Source of the DNA: Tetragonia tetragonoides | Taxonomy: Eukaryota > Streptophyta > Magnoliopsida > Caryophyllales > Aizoaceae | Assembly (NCBI GenBank): GCA_038025085.1 | Contig: CM076143.1 | Location: forward strand, 35,176,501-35,240,500 | Length of the DNA: 64,000 nt | Direction: 5' to 3' | Shown: one piece after another, positions 23,608-33,326 of the stretch | Layout: each line of letters opens with the position of its first letter | How positions within the stretch are numbered: the stretch's first letter is position 1 | Translations under genes and position numbers: made by a program | Notes under the pieces: model-generated | Database searches by the model: none | What the model was told of the DNA's origin: nothing | What the model saw: the letters and a program-made list of their open reading frames with translations, nothing else

Positions 23608-23885
23608 GTTTCGGGATGAAACTCCTTTTAAGGAGGGTAGAATGTCACGCCTCGAAATTTTGTCTTTTTGCGTGTTTTGTTTATCGCTTTGCACGAATTG
23701 CATGTTCAAGCATTGCATGGTGCATGCTAGTAAACTTAGAATCACGACCGTACTTGCTCATCTTGCATATGTTAGTGTCCTAGAAATTGTTTTATACCTT
23801 CGTATAGGTAAACTCGTTTTGTTTTGGGAAGTGATTACTTCATGTCTCAAGTTTCGGGACGAAACTTCTTTTAAGGAGGGTAGAA
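23608..23885 (+). other. 3' region of chromovirus 2 with a duplicated purine-tract module
   Basis: GTTTCGGGATGAAACTCC then TTTTAAGGAGGGTAGAATG (23609-23644) is repeated, slightly diverged, at 23850-23887. The first copy is followed by TGTCACGCCTCGAAATT, which looks like the start of an LTR of another family. The second copy precedes the actual LTR (TGTGATACCCC). Confidence 0.75.
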
Positions 23886-24773
23886 TGTGATACCCCAATA
23901 TTTTCTATAATTATTATATTGATTTATAAATGATTTACAAATAGTTTCGGAGATTAAATCGTATATTCATTTAAGAATTCGATTTATTCAATTAAAGCCA
24001 TAATAATATTATTAATTATTATTATGGGACTTTCATAAATTGCATTTACTAATTTTGAGGAGTTTAATTAAAATGTTTTATATATGAAGAAGAATTATTC
24101 ATATTGTTTTCATTAGTTTTAATTAGTTTTAATTAGCTTTTTAAATCAGAAAATTATGAAATTAATTCCTAAACCTAGTAGTCCTTGACTTGGGTTGACT
24201 AAGGGCCTATATAAGGAAAAGGTGAGACAATTAGTCAGTTTTGCAAACTGAGCCAAAACCCTCAAGCAATCACTCTCTCTCTCTCTCTCCTCTCGCCGTC
24301 CTCTCTCTCCCTCTCTCACCCGAGATTTCTCTCTCCTCACTGCCGCCCGACTACCGGAGGATCGCCGACAACCCCCTCCCGCCGGTACTCTCAGTCTCTT
24401 CTTCTCTCTCTCGCGTTTTCTCTCTCTCTCTCTCTCTTCCCCTTGCTCTGTTTTGCTCCCTGTCCCCTGTTTCGGCTGTCACGCCACCGTGAGCCATCAC
24501 GGCGCCACCAGGCCATGCCTGGGTGGTCGCCGGTGATGACCCATGGTCGCCGACCAAGCCCCGCTCTCTCTCTCTCTCTCTTTCTTTCCTTCTCTCTTTC
24601 TCGCATTCTCTTTTTCTCTCTTTGGCGATTCCTCTCTCCTCTCTTCGCTGGAGCTCCGCGACCACCACCACCGGCCATGGTGGCCCGTGGGTGGTGGTGG
24701 TGGTGATGGGTCGGGTTATGGGTCCCAAGAATGGGTACCCGTGACCTCGAAGAAAGAAAGAGAAGAAAGCAGG

Positions 24774-24805
<32 letters not shown>

Positions 24806-25159
24806 AGACCTAGTTTTAAAAATAGGGTTTCGTTTTTATATTTTTCGTAATTATTAATTCGATTTTCAGTATTTTCGATTTAATGTTTTTATTTTTCTGC
24901 ACTCATTCAGAATAGGAATTTGGTTTTTAAAAAGCCTAGATTGGATGAAATAAATCAAGGAATTTAATAAAAATATCATATTGAGATTTCGTTACTGTTT
25001 TTTTTTTTCGTATTTAATGAATACTGATTCGGTAATTGCTTTTAATTAGGACCTAACGAGCAAGCGTGATTATTGTCGATTGGTTGGAGCATACATACTG
25101 TTTGTAGCGTTATAGTGGTAAGTGCTCATGCCTACCTTCTTCCAAATCCCCATCAAAAC
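23886..25159 (+). repeat. Chromovirus 2 3' LTR, truncated
   Basis: Begins TGTGATACCCC, has the TATA box CCTATATAAGG near 24207 and the CT-rich leader, and matches the 5' LTR to CCCATCAAAAC, then switches to Tat D sequence. It carries a private insertion of about 57 bp at about 24747-24803 (GAAAGAAAGAGAAGAAAGC then about 30 A) that the other LTR copies lack. Confidence 0.88.
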
Positions 25160-25504
25160 CGGGTGGCTGGGCCGCTATGCCTGGGCCGGTTCAAAGGCGC
25201 CGATTTGGGGTTTAATTGGGAGAGAGCCGAATTTTGGGTTATTTCTTCCCAAAATTTTGACACTCTCTCTCTCAACCTCCATTGTTGCCCAAACTTTATT
25301 TCTTGCTCAAATTTGCCCAAATTTGCTCCTTTTTGCTTGCATTTGCTTGCTTTTGCATAATCTTTGCATAATTCGAAGTTTATTTGTGATTTCTCACAAA
25401 TTTGGGGTGAATTTGAGAGTGGGTTTTTGAAACCCTTGGAGAGAGAAAATCCCAAATTCTCCATTTTGTTTGTTGTTCTTGCTTGCTTTGCTCATCCTTC
25501 TTCT
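25160..25504 (+). promoter_or_regulatory. Truncated upstream region of antisense gene 1 (D)
   Basis: Starts abruptly at the chromovirus junction with GGTGGCTGGGCCGCTATG, a remnant of the GC-rich CCGCT module seen before the other cassette genes. A CT-rich probable 5' leader follows, ending in TTCTATGGCTCC at the gene start. No clear TATA box survives. Confidence 0.4.
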
Positions 25505-28267
25505 ATGGCTCCAAGATTGGGAAAGAAGAGGAGTAAAAGGACGGAGGTGCGGGAGGAGGTTGAGGAAATCGACAACTTCACAAAGGCTTTTCCATCTCAT
25601 GTAAAGCCTTCAAAGAGGAAGCCTAATCTGGCTTTTCCTCAAGATCGATACGCCCGGTCGGATAAGATACCCAACATTGTTTGGGATCGATCGGAATTGC
25701 TTTTTCGACCGGCAACTCATTTGAGCTCTAGGGCTTCCAAGTTTGTGGTATGTCTTCAAGCCTTTGAATTCATAGTTTTTATGCATTGAATTTGAGTTTT
25801 TTTTTTGCTTTCCCTAGAGTAGAATTATTGTAGAATTGCACGCAATTGTCAAGTTTGTTGCGCATCTGATCTTGCGCGGCTTAAACGAACTTCGAAGCAT
25901 GCCTAGGATCAAACATTTGATTGAAATGTGAACCTAAGAGGTTGCAAATTTGATCATGGAAACCCGATGGGAATTTGAAGGCCCATGGAAACTATGGCTC
26001 TTCAATTAAGCTTTATAAAATCTTGCCAAAAGAGGTGCAAGATGCGATCTTGAATGCGGGGTTCGGGCCCCTTTTGAAAGTGGCAGACTCGGTTGAGCGA
26101 CTCAAGAGGTGTATTGTCCGTTTATCCTTTGAGCGTTTTTGGGATACTACCAATACGTTCCATTTCCCTAATGGGGAGATGATGATCACTCCTTCGGAGT
26201 TTGCTATGTTGGTCGGGGTACCTTGCGTGGGTACGCCCATTGTCTACGACGTTTCCATTTGGAAACGTATGGCGGAGATGGTGGAGCTCTTTGGTCCTTG
26301 GGGAAACACTTGGGGTCACCATTACCGTCCCTATAGCGAGCTTTTTACTGCTTTGAAGGACCCGAGGTATAAGAGGAATACCTAGGTGGAGAAAAAGGCG
26401 AGGATGTTTATCGCCTACCTCCTTGCCACCGCTATCTTTAGTGACAAGGGGGAACGCATTCATGCCATTTACCTCCTGAGCTTGCAGGATGGGGAGAGAG
26501 TACAACTGGGGGTTGCCGGGCTATGCCAACCTCTTGAGATGCATGCGGTTTGCTTGCCGCGTGAATGACGAGGAGTATAGGCAGTCAACTCTTCCTCCCG
26601 TGAGCTTATGCGGCTTTTGGAACATGTTACAGGTGCGTTTTCTCTTTGTATTTGCCTCTCGTTGTTTGCATGACTTAAGTGTGCGGTGCTTAATTTCATG
26701 TTTTGATGTAGCCTTGATTTTTTGAGCATTTCCCGGACATAGCACCTACGGGCTGGGTCTTAGACTTCCCGGTTTGTAGGGCGTGGCGTCGTAGGGGTCT
26801 TACGCCTCTGCAGACTCTCCAGCAGTACAGGGATGCCCTCTTGCGCTTAGACTGACACAAGGTAACGTAATATTTGTTCTTTGTTGCTTGGATTGTATTT
26901 CTTGGTGTGGAAATATCTTATGTTGCATGCTTGCGTATATTGACTACTTCCCATTGGCGAACTATCATTGGTCGACTCCGGACGCCATCCTAGCTTCTAG
27001 GGCGGTGGACCGTCAGAGGATCTTGATTGTGGGCCCGTTCTCTTTTGAGTGGTATCTGGGAGAGCAGGTCTTCCGTCAAGTTTATCCCGATTTGGGGGGT
27101 CCGAGGATTCCTTTGGATCCTTCCTCGACCATGTTCTTGGTGAGGTGCTTGTCCTGCGAGCACGTTGCGGAGGCCATGGTGGGCTCGGATGCTATGCGGT
27201 ATTTGAGGGAGCCTGCGGAGGACCTTGCGGGGCATTATGAGAAGTTCCACCGTGATCGCCTCATGCCTTCATTCGTGGGTTTGAAGGTAAAAATTATGTT
27301 TGACATTCTATGCCTTTCTTGCCTTATTGAGTGCTAACTTACTTTGCTTTGTAGGAGCCTCGGGTTGATGACACCGTGGTGGATCTCCTGGACATGCGGG
27401 TTCGAGGCTAGGATTATGGCGAGAAGGAGTGCTGGGGAGAAATTCCCATGACGGAGGACCTTGATGAGGACATCCAGGGCCTTCCTCTTCCCGTCGGGCA
27501 TCCAGGGGTAAATTCGTAATTTATCGAAATGTGCGATATTTTACCATTATATGCTTGTACTAATCCTTTCTTTGTGTAGCTTGATCGTGAGTAGACCGGG
27601 AAGATCTTCAAGATGATGCATGCCATGAAGTCTTGGATATCCCGAGCCCTTTCGAAGGGTACTTGCTCAAGAGCGGACTTGGACAAGGTAAACTTTGGTT
27701 TTGCATTTTCAAAGTTGCATGCTTTGAGACATGTATCTTATACTTTGTGGGTTGTAGGTTGAGTACCGCCGGCCTCTTCCTCATTGGTCACGGCAGGTAG
27801 TGTTGTCGGATGATGAGGGTGTGAGCTCTCCTGAGCGTAGTCCTTCACGCGAGAGGAGCCCTCGGAGGGAGAATCCTAGGAGAGAGAGGGTGCCTGTTCA
27901 TCGGACGGACCAACCTGGTGGGAGTAGGATGACTTCGTATATGGAGCCTGCTCCTATGCCTATGCCGATGTATCCTTCTTATCCCGGATATGCGGGGTAT
28001 CCTTCATATGGCGGTCTTTATTACCAGCCCCCGGTTCCTGCTCCTATGATGCCTGCCATGCCTCCTCGTTCTTCGTGGGGGTATGATTCGAGTTATGCTG
28101 GGGAGGGGAGTTCATACCGGGAGCCTGCCCGACATTCTTCCTTTGACCCTAGCCAATTTGTGGCGTCGGTCTTTGGTGATGAGCTGCGGATATCGGAGGA
28201 CCACTTTGAGGTGCCCCGGACAGATGTTGATGCGGGTTATGATTGTTATGACAATGTATTTGTGTGA
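25505..28267 (+). pseudogene. Antisense gene 1 of Tat D: plant mobile domain, seven exons
   Basis: ATG at 25505 (MAPRLGKKRSKRTEV). Exons: 25505-25747, 25981-26632, 26712-26861, about 26939-27286, 27355-27507, 27580-27687, 27758-28267. Donors and acceptors are GT/AG, except that the exon 4 acceptor has lost its AG. Exon 2 holds the mobile-domain block NTFHFPNGEMMITPSEFA with VGVPC; exon 4 holds VGPFSFEWYLGEQVFRQVYP; exon 5 ends QGLPLPVGHPG. The C-terminal exon is Ser/Arg-rich, then tyrosine/proline-rich (YPSYPGYAGYPSYGG). Stops at about 26383, in exon 5 (GLRG then TAG) and exon 6, plus one-base shifts near 26490 and in exon 3, inactivate it. It is transcribed opposite to Tat D gag-pol. Confidence 0.82.
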
Positions 28268-28763
28268 AACACATTTTGAACAAACATTCGGACTTTGCTT
28301 GTAAATATTGCTATTGCCTGCTTATTTATGGGTCCCTGCAGATAATTACGCCAATGCAAATGCACAGGTAGTCAAGCAAAAGCGCAAGTAATAGCCATTT
28401 ATTAAAAATGGTACAGCCAGAAAGTTAAAATTAAAATTGGGTGTACCCTATCCCCCCTAAAAAAATGAAAAAAGGAAAAGGGTGCAAAAATGAAATGGAA
28501 ATGCTAAGTAAAAAGGGATTAATAAAAAAGAAAACAAAAGAAAAGATGATAATCATCCAAAAATAAATAAGGAAATTGTGGAGTTTCCACTATCAGGGCC
28601 GCTGAAGCTCCTTTTTGGCGGGTTGCCTTATTTTTTTGTGTTTTCCATGCGAACCCTATATAAGCCTTGGGTTAGTCCGGTTTTGGGACATCACGTTCAT
28701 AATCTTCTAGCAAAAGAGAGCTTTTTAGAGAGAGAAACTCCCTAAATAATTTAGATTTTAGCC
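28268..28763 (+). promoter_or_regulatory. Spacer and putative promoter of antisense gene 2 (D)
   Basis: The first 300 bp are A-rich and non-coding. At 28595-28625 is a GC-rich segment with CAGGGCCGCTGAAGC, the CCGCT motif class. A TATA box CCCTATATAAGCC lies at 28654-28666, about 100 bases before the ATG, followed by a CT/GA-rich leader (AGAGAGAAACTCCC). This is the cleanest promoter-like arrangement in the three cassettes. Confidence 0.55.
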
Positions 28764-30319
28764 ATGGCAAGCTTTGATGTTAAATTTGACAAGTGATTAC
28801 AATCTATGACCCCCGAGGAGAGGATGAGACTTGTGCCTTTCCATTTGAATGCCCTCTTCCACCTGAAGCAAGTTCAAATCGTCTGGAACCTCCTTGAGGC
28901 CGCCGTTGAGTTTTGGTATGACAAGCTTCATGTCTTTCGATATGGGTACAATGAATTATGCCCACTTCCCGAAGAATTCGCCTCCATCCTTGGGTTCCCT
29001 CATGATCGAGCTCCCGCTATTCCATGGCTCGGGGCAACCCTTGAAGGCTACTATAAAAGGTATTTTGGCCTATCACCAACACAAGCCTCCTCTGTTGCTA
29101 GGAGTGGTGAGTTGGACCTCAATGGTGTGGTTGATATCTTTTTCCCCAAGGTAAGGGATAACCATGACCTGATGAGTAAGACGTATTATAGACGTGCTTT
29201 TATCTTATGTCTCTTGCATAGGTACCTCTTTGTTGGTGGAGGTAATAATGGTAAAACTTGTATGCTTAGAATTGTTGAACAAATCCAAAACGATTTTACC
29301 CCTATGTCTCTTGTTCTTGGTGAAGCCTTAATTTGCTTGGACCATAAGAAACAAGAGCCATCGCTTGGTGGATGGACGGGAAGCCCTCTTCTTCTTCAAG
29401 TGAGTGCTTGAATGATTTGCTTTTAGTAATTTTGATTAATAAAGTTTGAATCATTAATGGATATCTAACTTTATATTATTTTTTGTTTTTTGTAGATATG
29501 GCTCCTTGAGCATATGTGCTTCATTGAGAGGCCCGCTACTGCGCTCAAATACCAACCAAAGCAATTTTCCGCCCGCCGGAGGCTTTACTATGAATCCACC
29601 ATAGATGAGTGGCGCGGGTACCTTAAGGCATGCCCTTTGCTACGATGGACTGTCAAGTGGTGGGGTCTAAAATCCGCAATCGGATGTAGCAAGGAAACGG
29701 GATATTACTAAGTCCTTCGCCTTCATAATTCCACTTATATATTTCCTAGCCGTATCATGCGGCAATATGGGAAACGCCAAATTATCCCACAAATGGACAG
29801 TGTGGCCCCTACTACGCGAGCCTTGACAATTAGCATTGTGAGATCATGGGAGTGTGCATGGGATCGTCGTCCCAAGTGGACTATTCCTCATATCAAGGCC
29901 CCTATGGCCACGTCTTCGGCTTATGAGGCTTGGATGGATTGCAAGACCACGGAGGGTCGCAGTGCATGTAGGAAATCTGAGCAAGACGATCATAAGGCCC
30001 AATCGGTCAAAGCTAGCTTAAGACTCTCAAACCCTAATGACGCTAAGGGGAAGGGTAAGGAAAAGGGAGTTAAGCATGTGAGAGGCATCCTTAACCCGAA
30101 GGCCATGAAAGCATTGAAAAAGATACTACCAAGCCGCAAGTGGAGCCCCAAATTCGGGCCAATGATCATGAAGACTCCTCAAGCACACCTCTAATGGAGG
30201 TTGTAGAAGAAGAGCCTTTAGTTCGCGAGAGATGGGATCCCAAGGAGTGCGAAGTGGAAGGCCCAAAAGCGGATGAACCTATAGAGGATGCGGGCCCTAC
30301 TACTGAAGCTACGGAGTAG
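28764..30319 (+). pseudogene. Antisense gene 2 of Tat D, plant mobile domain/DUF7745-like, one intron
   Basis: ATG at 28764 (MASFDVKFDK), stop eleven codons in (28794), then open as SMTPEERMRLVPFHLNALFH. Exon 1 ends at 29399 after SPLLLQ. The intron is 29400-29495 (GTGAGT to TTTGTAG, 96 bp), and exon 2 resumes IWLLEHM. Conserved blocks: VFRYGYNELCPLPEEF, FGLSPTQA, YYRRAFILCLLHRY, GGNNGKT, ARRRLYYESTIDEW. A stop at 29709 and a late one-base shift near 30190 follow; the acidic tail ends at 30319. Gene 2 follows gene 1 on the same strand, about 500 bp downstream, with its own upstream region. Domain assignment is tentative. Confidence 0.75.
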
Positions 30320-30598
30320 TTTATTAAGGAAATAATCTTTTGGAGCATGTCTAGCTTAGGATTGGCTTTTATTTTGCTTTAAATTCAATAAGGGTGATGT
30401 GCCCCCTTTTTGGACTTAGATTTAATTTTTGCCTTAATATTTGGAATTGCAAAGCCTTTATAATGGACTTTCATTATCATTTATGGAGACATGCTTATTT
30501 TGTTTTAATATTGCAACTTGATTTTTATTCATTATTAACAACTTTTGAACTCGAAAATGATGAAGGGGCCAGGCCCAATTGCAATTGGGTTGTCCTAC
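30320..30598. other. Tat D spacer between antisense gene 2 and integrase, interrupted by Tat C
   Basis: AT-rich non-coding sequence corresponding to the short gap seen in element A at 3937-4186. It ends where the left LTR of Tat C begins; the D integrase C-terminus reappears only beyond C, at about 43941. Confidence 0.55.
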
Positions 30599-31896
30599 TA
30601 TAAGGACCCGGGATTTTCGTCCAATCCAACGTTATTGGTTTCCACAGAGTATGTCCTTATAGAAAATTTGTAAGTTAGGGGTTTACATAAGTTCAAGGAA
30701 CCGTCGAGTTAGAAAAGCTTTTGAAAAGACTTGAACTGAATAAAAACCATGAAAGAGGTCACACATCTGCTATTGGCATTTTATCAAAGGGACAAACTGA
30801 AGGGACAACCCAATAGTGCGACAAGTGAACTGATCACGTTTTTAGAAAGACTCCCGCTCATATAGAACATATGAGTATCCAAGAATAAAGGGTTCGGGGG
30901 CGAAGGTATGAGGTGGGAAGGTGTTAGACACCCAACTCGCCCGTATTATGACGGCCTCTACTAACTCAAGTTTGCTTAATAATTTAAGAACATAATTCCC
31001 ATGCAAAATACTGATTAACAACCTAGACTTAGACTATTAATTGGTTTGTCACAAGCATCATAACATTTATTAATGACCCTTATTTAGACATGCATTCGTT
31101 TTGACAAGTTGGGCAGCACAACGACTATACAGACAATATTTAGGAAGTGATAAAAACGTTATTCTAGCATGATATCTACATTATGACTATTGGAAAATAA
31201 ACAATTAGGCAACTGATTTAGTTTGAGCCCTCAGGAGTTAGTACCTGAACTGTAGGCTATATTTGACAAAAATAGTAAAGGCAATATCTCAAGTTTGGAA
31301 GAAAGAGGGAGAAGCTCAGAGTCAATACTACTGAGAATAGAGGTTGTCAACTGTAGACCGTGTATTTTAAACTGAGGGTGGAGGGTTGTATTTATAGGCG
31401 CAGGATGTGGGGTTGGACGGGTGAAAGGAGCCGAAAAATTGAATTTGGGCTGAACAAAAGAGTCGGGCCAGAAGCCACGTCAGCGCCGCTAGCGGCCCTC
31501 GAAATTTTGTCAACGCCGCTGGTCAGGGCCGCTGACGGCTGTCAGCTGCCAGCTGGATAACGTCATAATGACGACATCCAGTCTATTTTTATTTTCCGGA
31601 GGAACTTTAGTGTTCCGAAAAAAATATGAAAAGACCGTTTTCCCCTGGACGGTAAACGACGGTTCTACCTCTGGATCGCAATTTCGCGACTGAGAGTCGA
31701 AAATGGGCATGAGAGGTGTCGTTGGAAAGCTCTTGAACGGGACTTTTGCATGGGGTTGGAATAAAGGAGTATTTGGTGGAAAACCTGAGACCTTATCCTG
31801 ACTATTAAAGCAAAAATAGAGTTCTTGTTTATAAATTACTCCTTTCATCATCGGGCTTTTGCGGAGAAATCTGAAAGCGCTTTTTTGGCGTCTATA
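30599..31896 (-). repeat. Tat C 3' LTR (left), 1,298 bp
   Basis: Runs TATAAGGACCC to CGTCTATA on +. The right copy starts TGTAAGG and other Tat LTRs end TCTACA, so both termini here carry the change expected from C-to-T decay of TG/CA ends. The minus-strand TATA box CTATAAATAC lies at about 31389-31398. Also present are CCGCTAGCGG-type repeats (31480-31545) and the block CACCCAACTCGCCCG (30929-30943), which matches LTR A in reverse. Confidence 0.9.
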
Positions 31897-31912
31897 GAAG
31901 CCCCCACTTTGA
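31897..31912 (-). other. Polypurine tract of Tat C
   Basis: On the minus strand the sequence reads AAAGTGGGGGCTTC immediately before the LTR. The same tract borders the LTRs of A (11281) and of the Tat element at the window end (63988). Confidence 0.85.
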
Positions 31913-33326
31913 TCGAGCTTGAGTAAAAGCGAAGATCAAAGTATTCCGAAGGCGACATGCAGGATGCTGATGTGCACACGGTGTGTGAGGGTGTACAGTA
32001 TGTATGCATATGAAGACAAACCTGAGTTGGGACATGCTCTTAGCGTGCTAAGCTTTCATCTCTGTGAACACAAGAGAAAGTAAAGGTTATGATAGAAGGA
32101 TAGAACACCGCTCGTAGATGGCCTAAACGTCTGTTGGGGACCTGTATTCAGAGTGAATGAAAAAGTTAGTAATACTTTGAGAATGATCAACGTAGAGTGC
32201 TTCGACAAACAGTGACTAAACACCGTTCAGCGGGGGTCGAGATTCCGTCCCTGTACGAGAAATGAAAAAGTCAACGAGACAGCGCGACTAAAAATAACGG
32301 CTGTAAATGGGAAGTAACGTGAGAGTGGATAGTATAAATTCTTTATCGAGCAAACAGTGACTAAACACCACTCGGCAGATGCCGAGATTCCGTCCCTGCG
32401 CAAGAAACGAAAAGGTCGACGAGACAGCGCGATCAAAATGACGGCTATAAAATGGTTAAAACATATGAACAGTTTAAATGCAATAGCTCAAGCAATCATT
32501 GACAGAAACATATAAAAAATAAATGGACAGTATAACTGCAATAGTTTAAGCAATCATTGACTGACACATAATACGTAACCTCGCAGAAGGACAGTTTAAC
32601 CGCAATAGCTTACGCGATCATTGACTGACCCCACCTTTGCAACTTCGCAGAAGGACAGTTTAACCGCAATAGCTTAAGCGACCATTGATTGACCCCTAAA
32701 TTTGGTAAGGCCGATAGACTTCCCGGGCTTAAAATATTTTTTGGGCACTCTGGGCGGCAAGAGTCGTTGCTACATGTATTCGAGTTTCAGTATTTGGGAC
32801 CTGCAAAAACAATCAGGTTAGTTTTACCTGAATGTAGTTGGAACTGTAAAATGGGCCAACTATCGAATTTGAATTTGTGGGCCCAAGGGATCGCTCCCGC
32901 GCGCTTGGTACTGATATTCGCTGCGAACGGACTGGAATAACGAACTCTGGACTTGAAAAAGGATAGTGGGACAGCAAGTGGGGCCCGCGTGTGCAGGGCC
33001 GCTAGCAACTCAGGCCAGCGCCGCTAGCGGCGTTGAGCTTGGGCCGAATAAGAAGCGCTTCAGCGTTTTTTTTTTCCTTTTCGCGTGCCATTCTTCTTTT
33101 TCGCCGGGCATAATTGTCGAGAGCAAATTTTAAGCCTTCCTCCATTGTTGAGTGCTCCACTTTGCTTGAGGTAAGTCAATTCGTGACCAAATTCTTCGAT
33201 TTTTGCCTTGAACTTGCTTATTTTTCCGCCTAGTTGCTGAATTCTGAGTTGCATTATTGAATGGGTGCTTGTTTCTTGCGAATCTGAAACTTTTAATTTC
33301 CCACTTGTTGAGAGAGAAAGCTTCAC
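31913..33326. repeat. Tat C 3' region: two tandem-repeat families and gene 1 upstream module
   Basis: A long unit beginning ACAGTGACTAAACACC recurs at 32209 and 32354 (period 145 bp, with GAGATTCCGTCCCTG inside). A shorter unit, ACAGTTTAACCGCAATAGC, recurs at 32469, 32527, 32591 and 32655 (period 58-65 bp). Nearer gene 1, GGCCGCTAGC and the perfect palindrome CGCCGCTAGCGGCG lie at about 32997-33034. The position equals the repeat array of element A, but the sequences are unrelated, as is usual for this hypervariable segment. Confidence 0.82.

Larger units (their letters stand above)
14745..25159 (+). mobile_element. Tekay/Del-type chromovirus 2 inserted in Tat D
   Basis: Complete 5' LTR (14745-17391), primer-binding site, an unknown upstream ORF (17535-18314), gag-pol with chromodomain (19011-23607), a 3' region with a duplicated purine tract, and a 3' LTR truncated at about 25159 of an expected 2.6 kb. 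The truncation removed the right half of the LTR together with neighbouring Tat D sequence. No target duplication can be checked for that reason. Confidence 0.92.
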
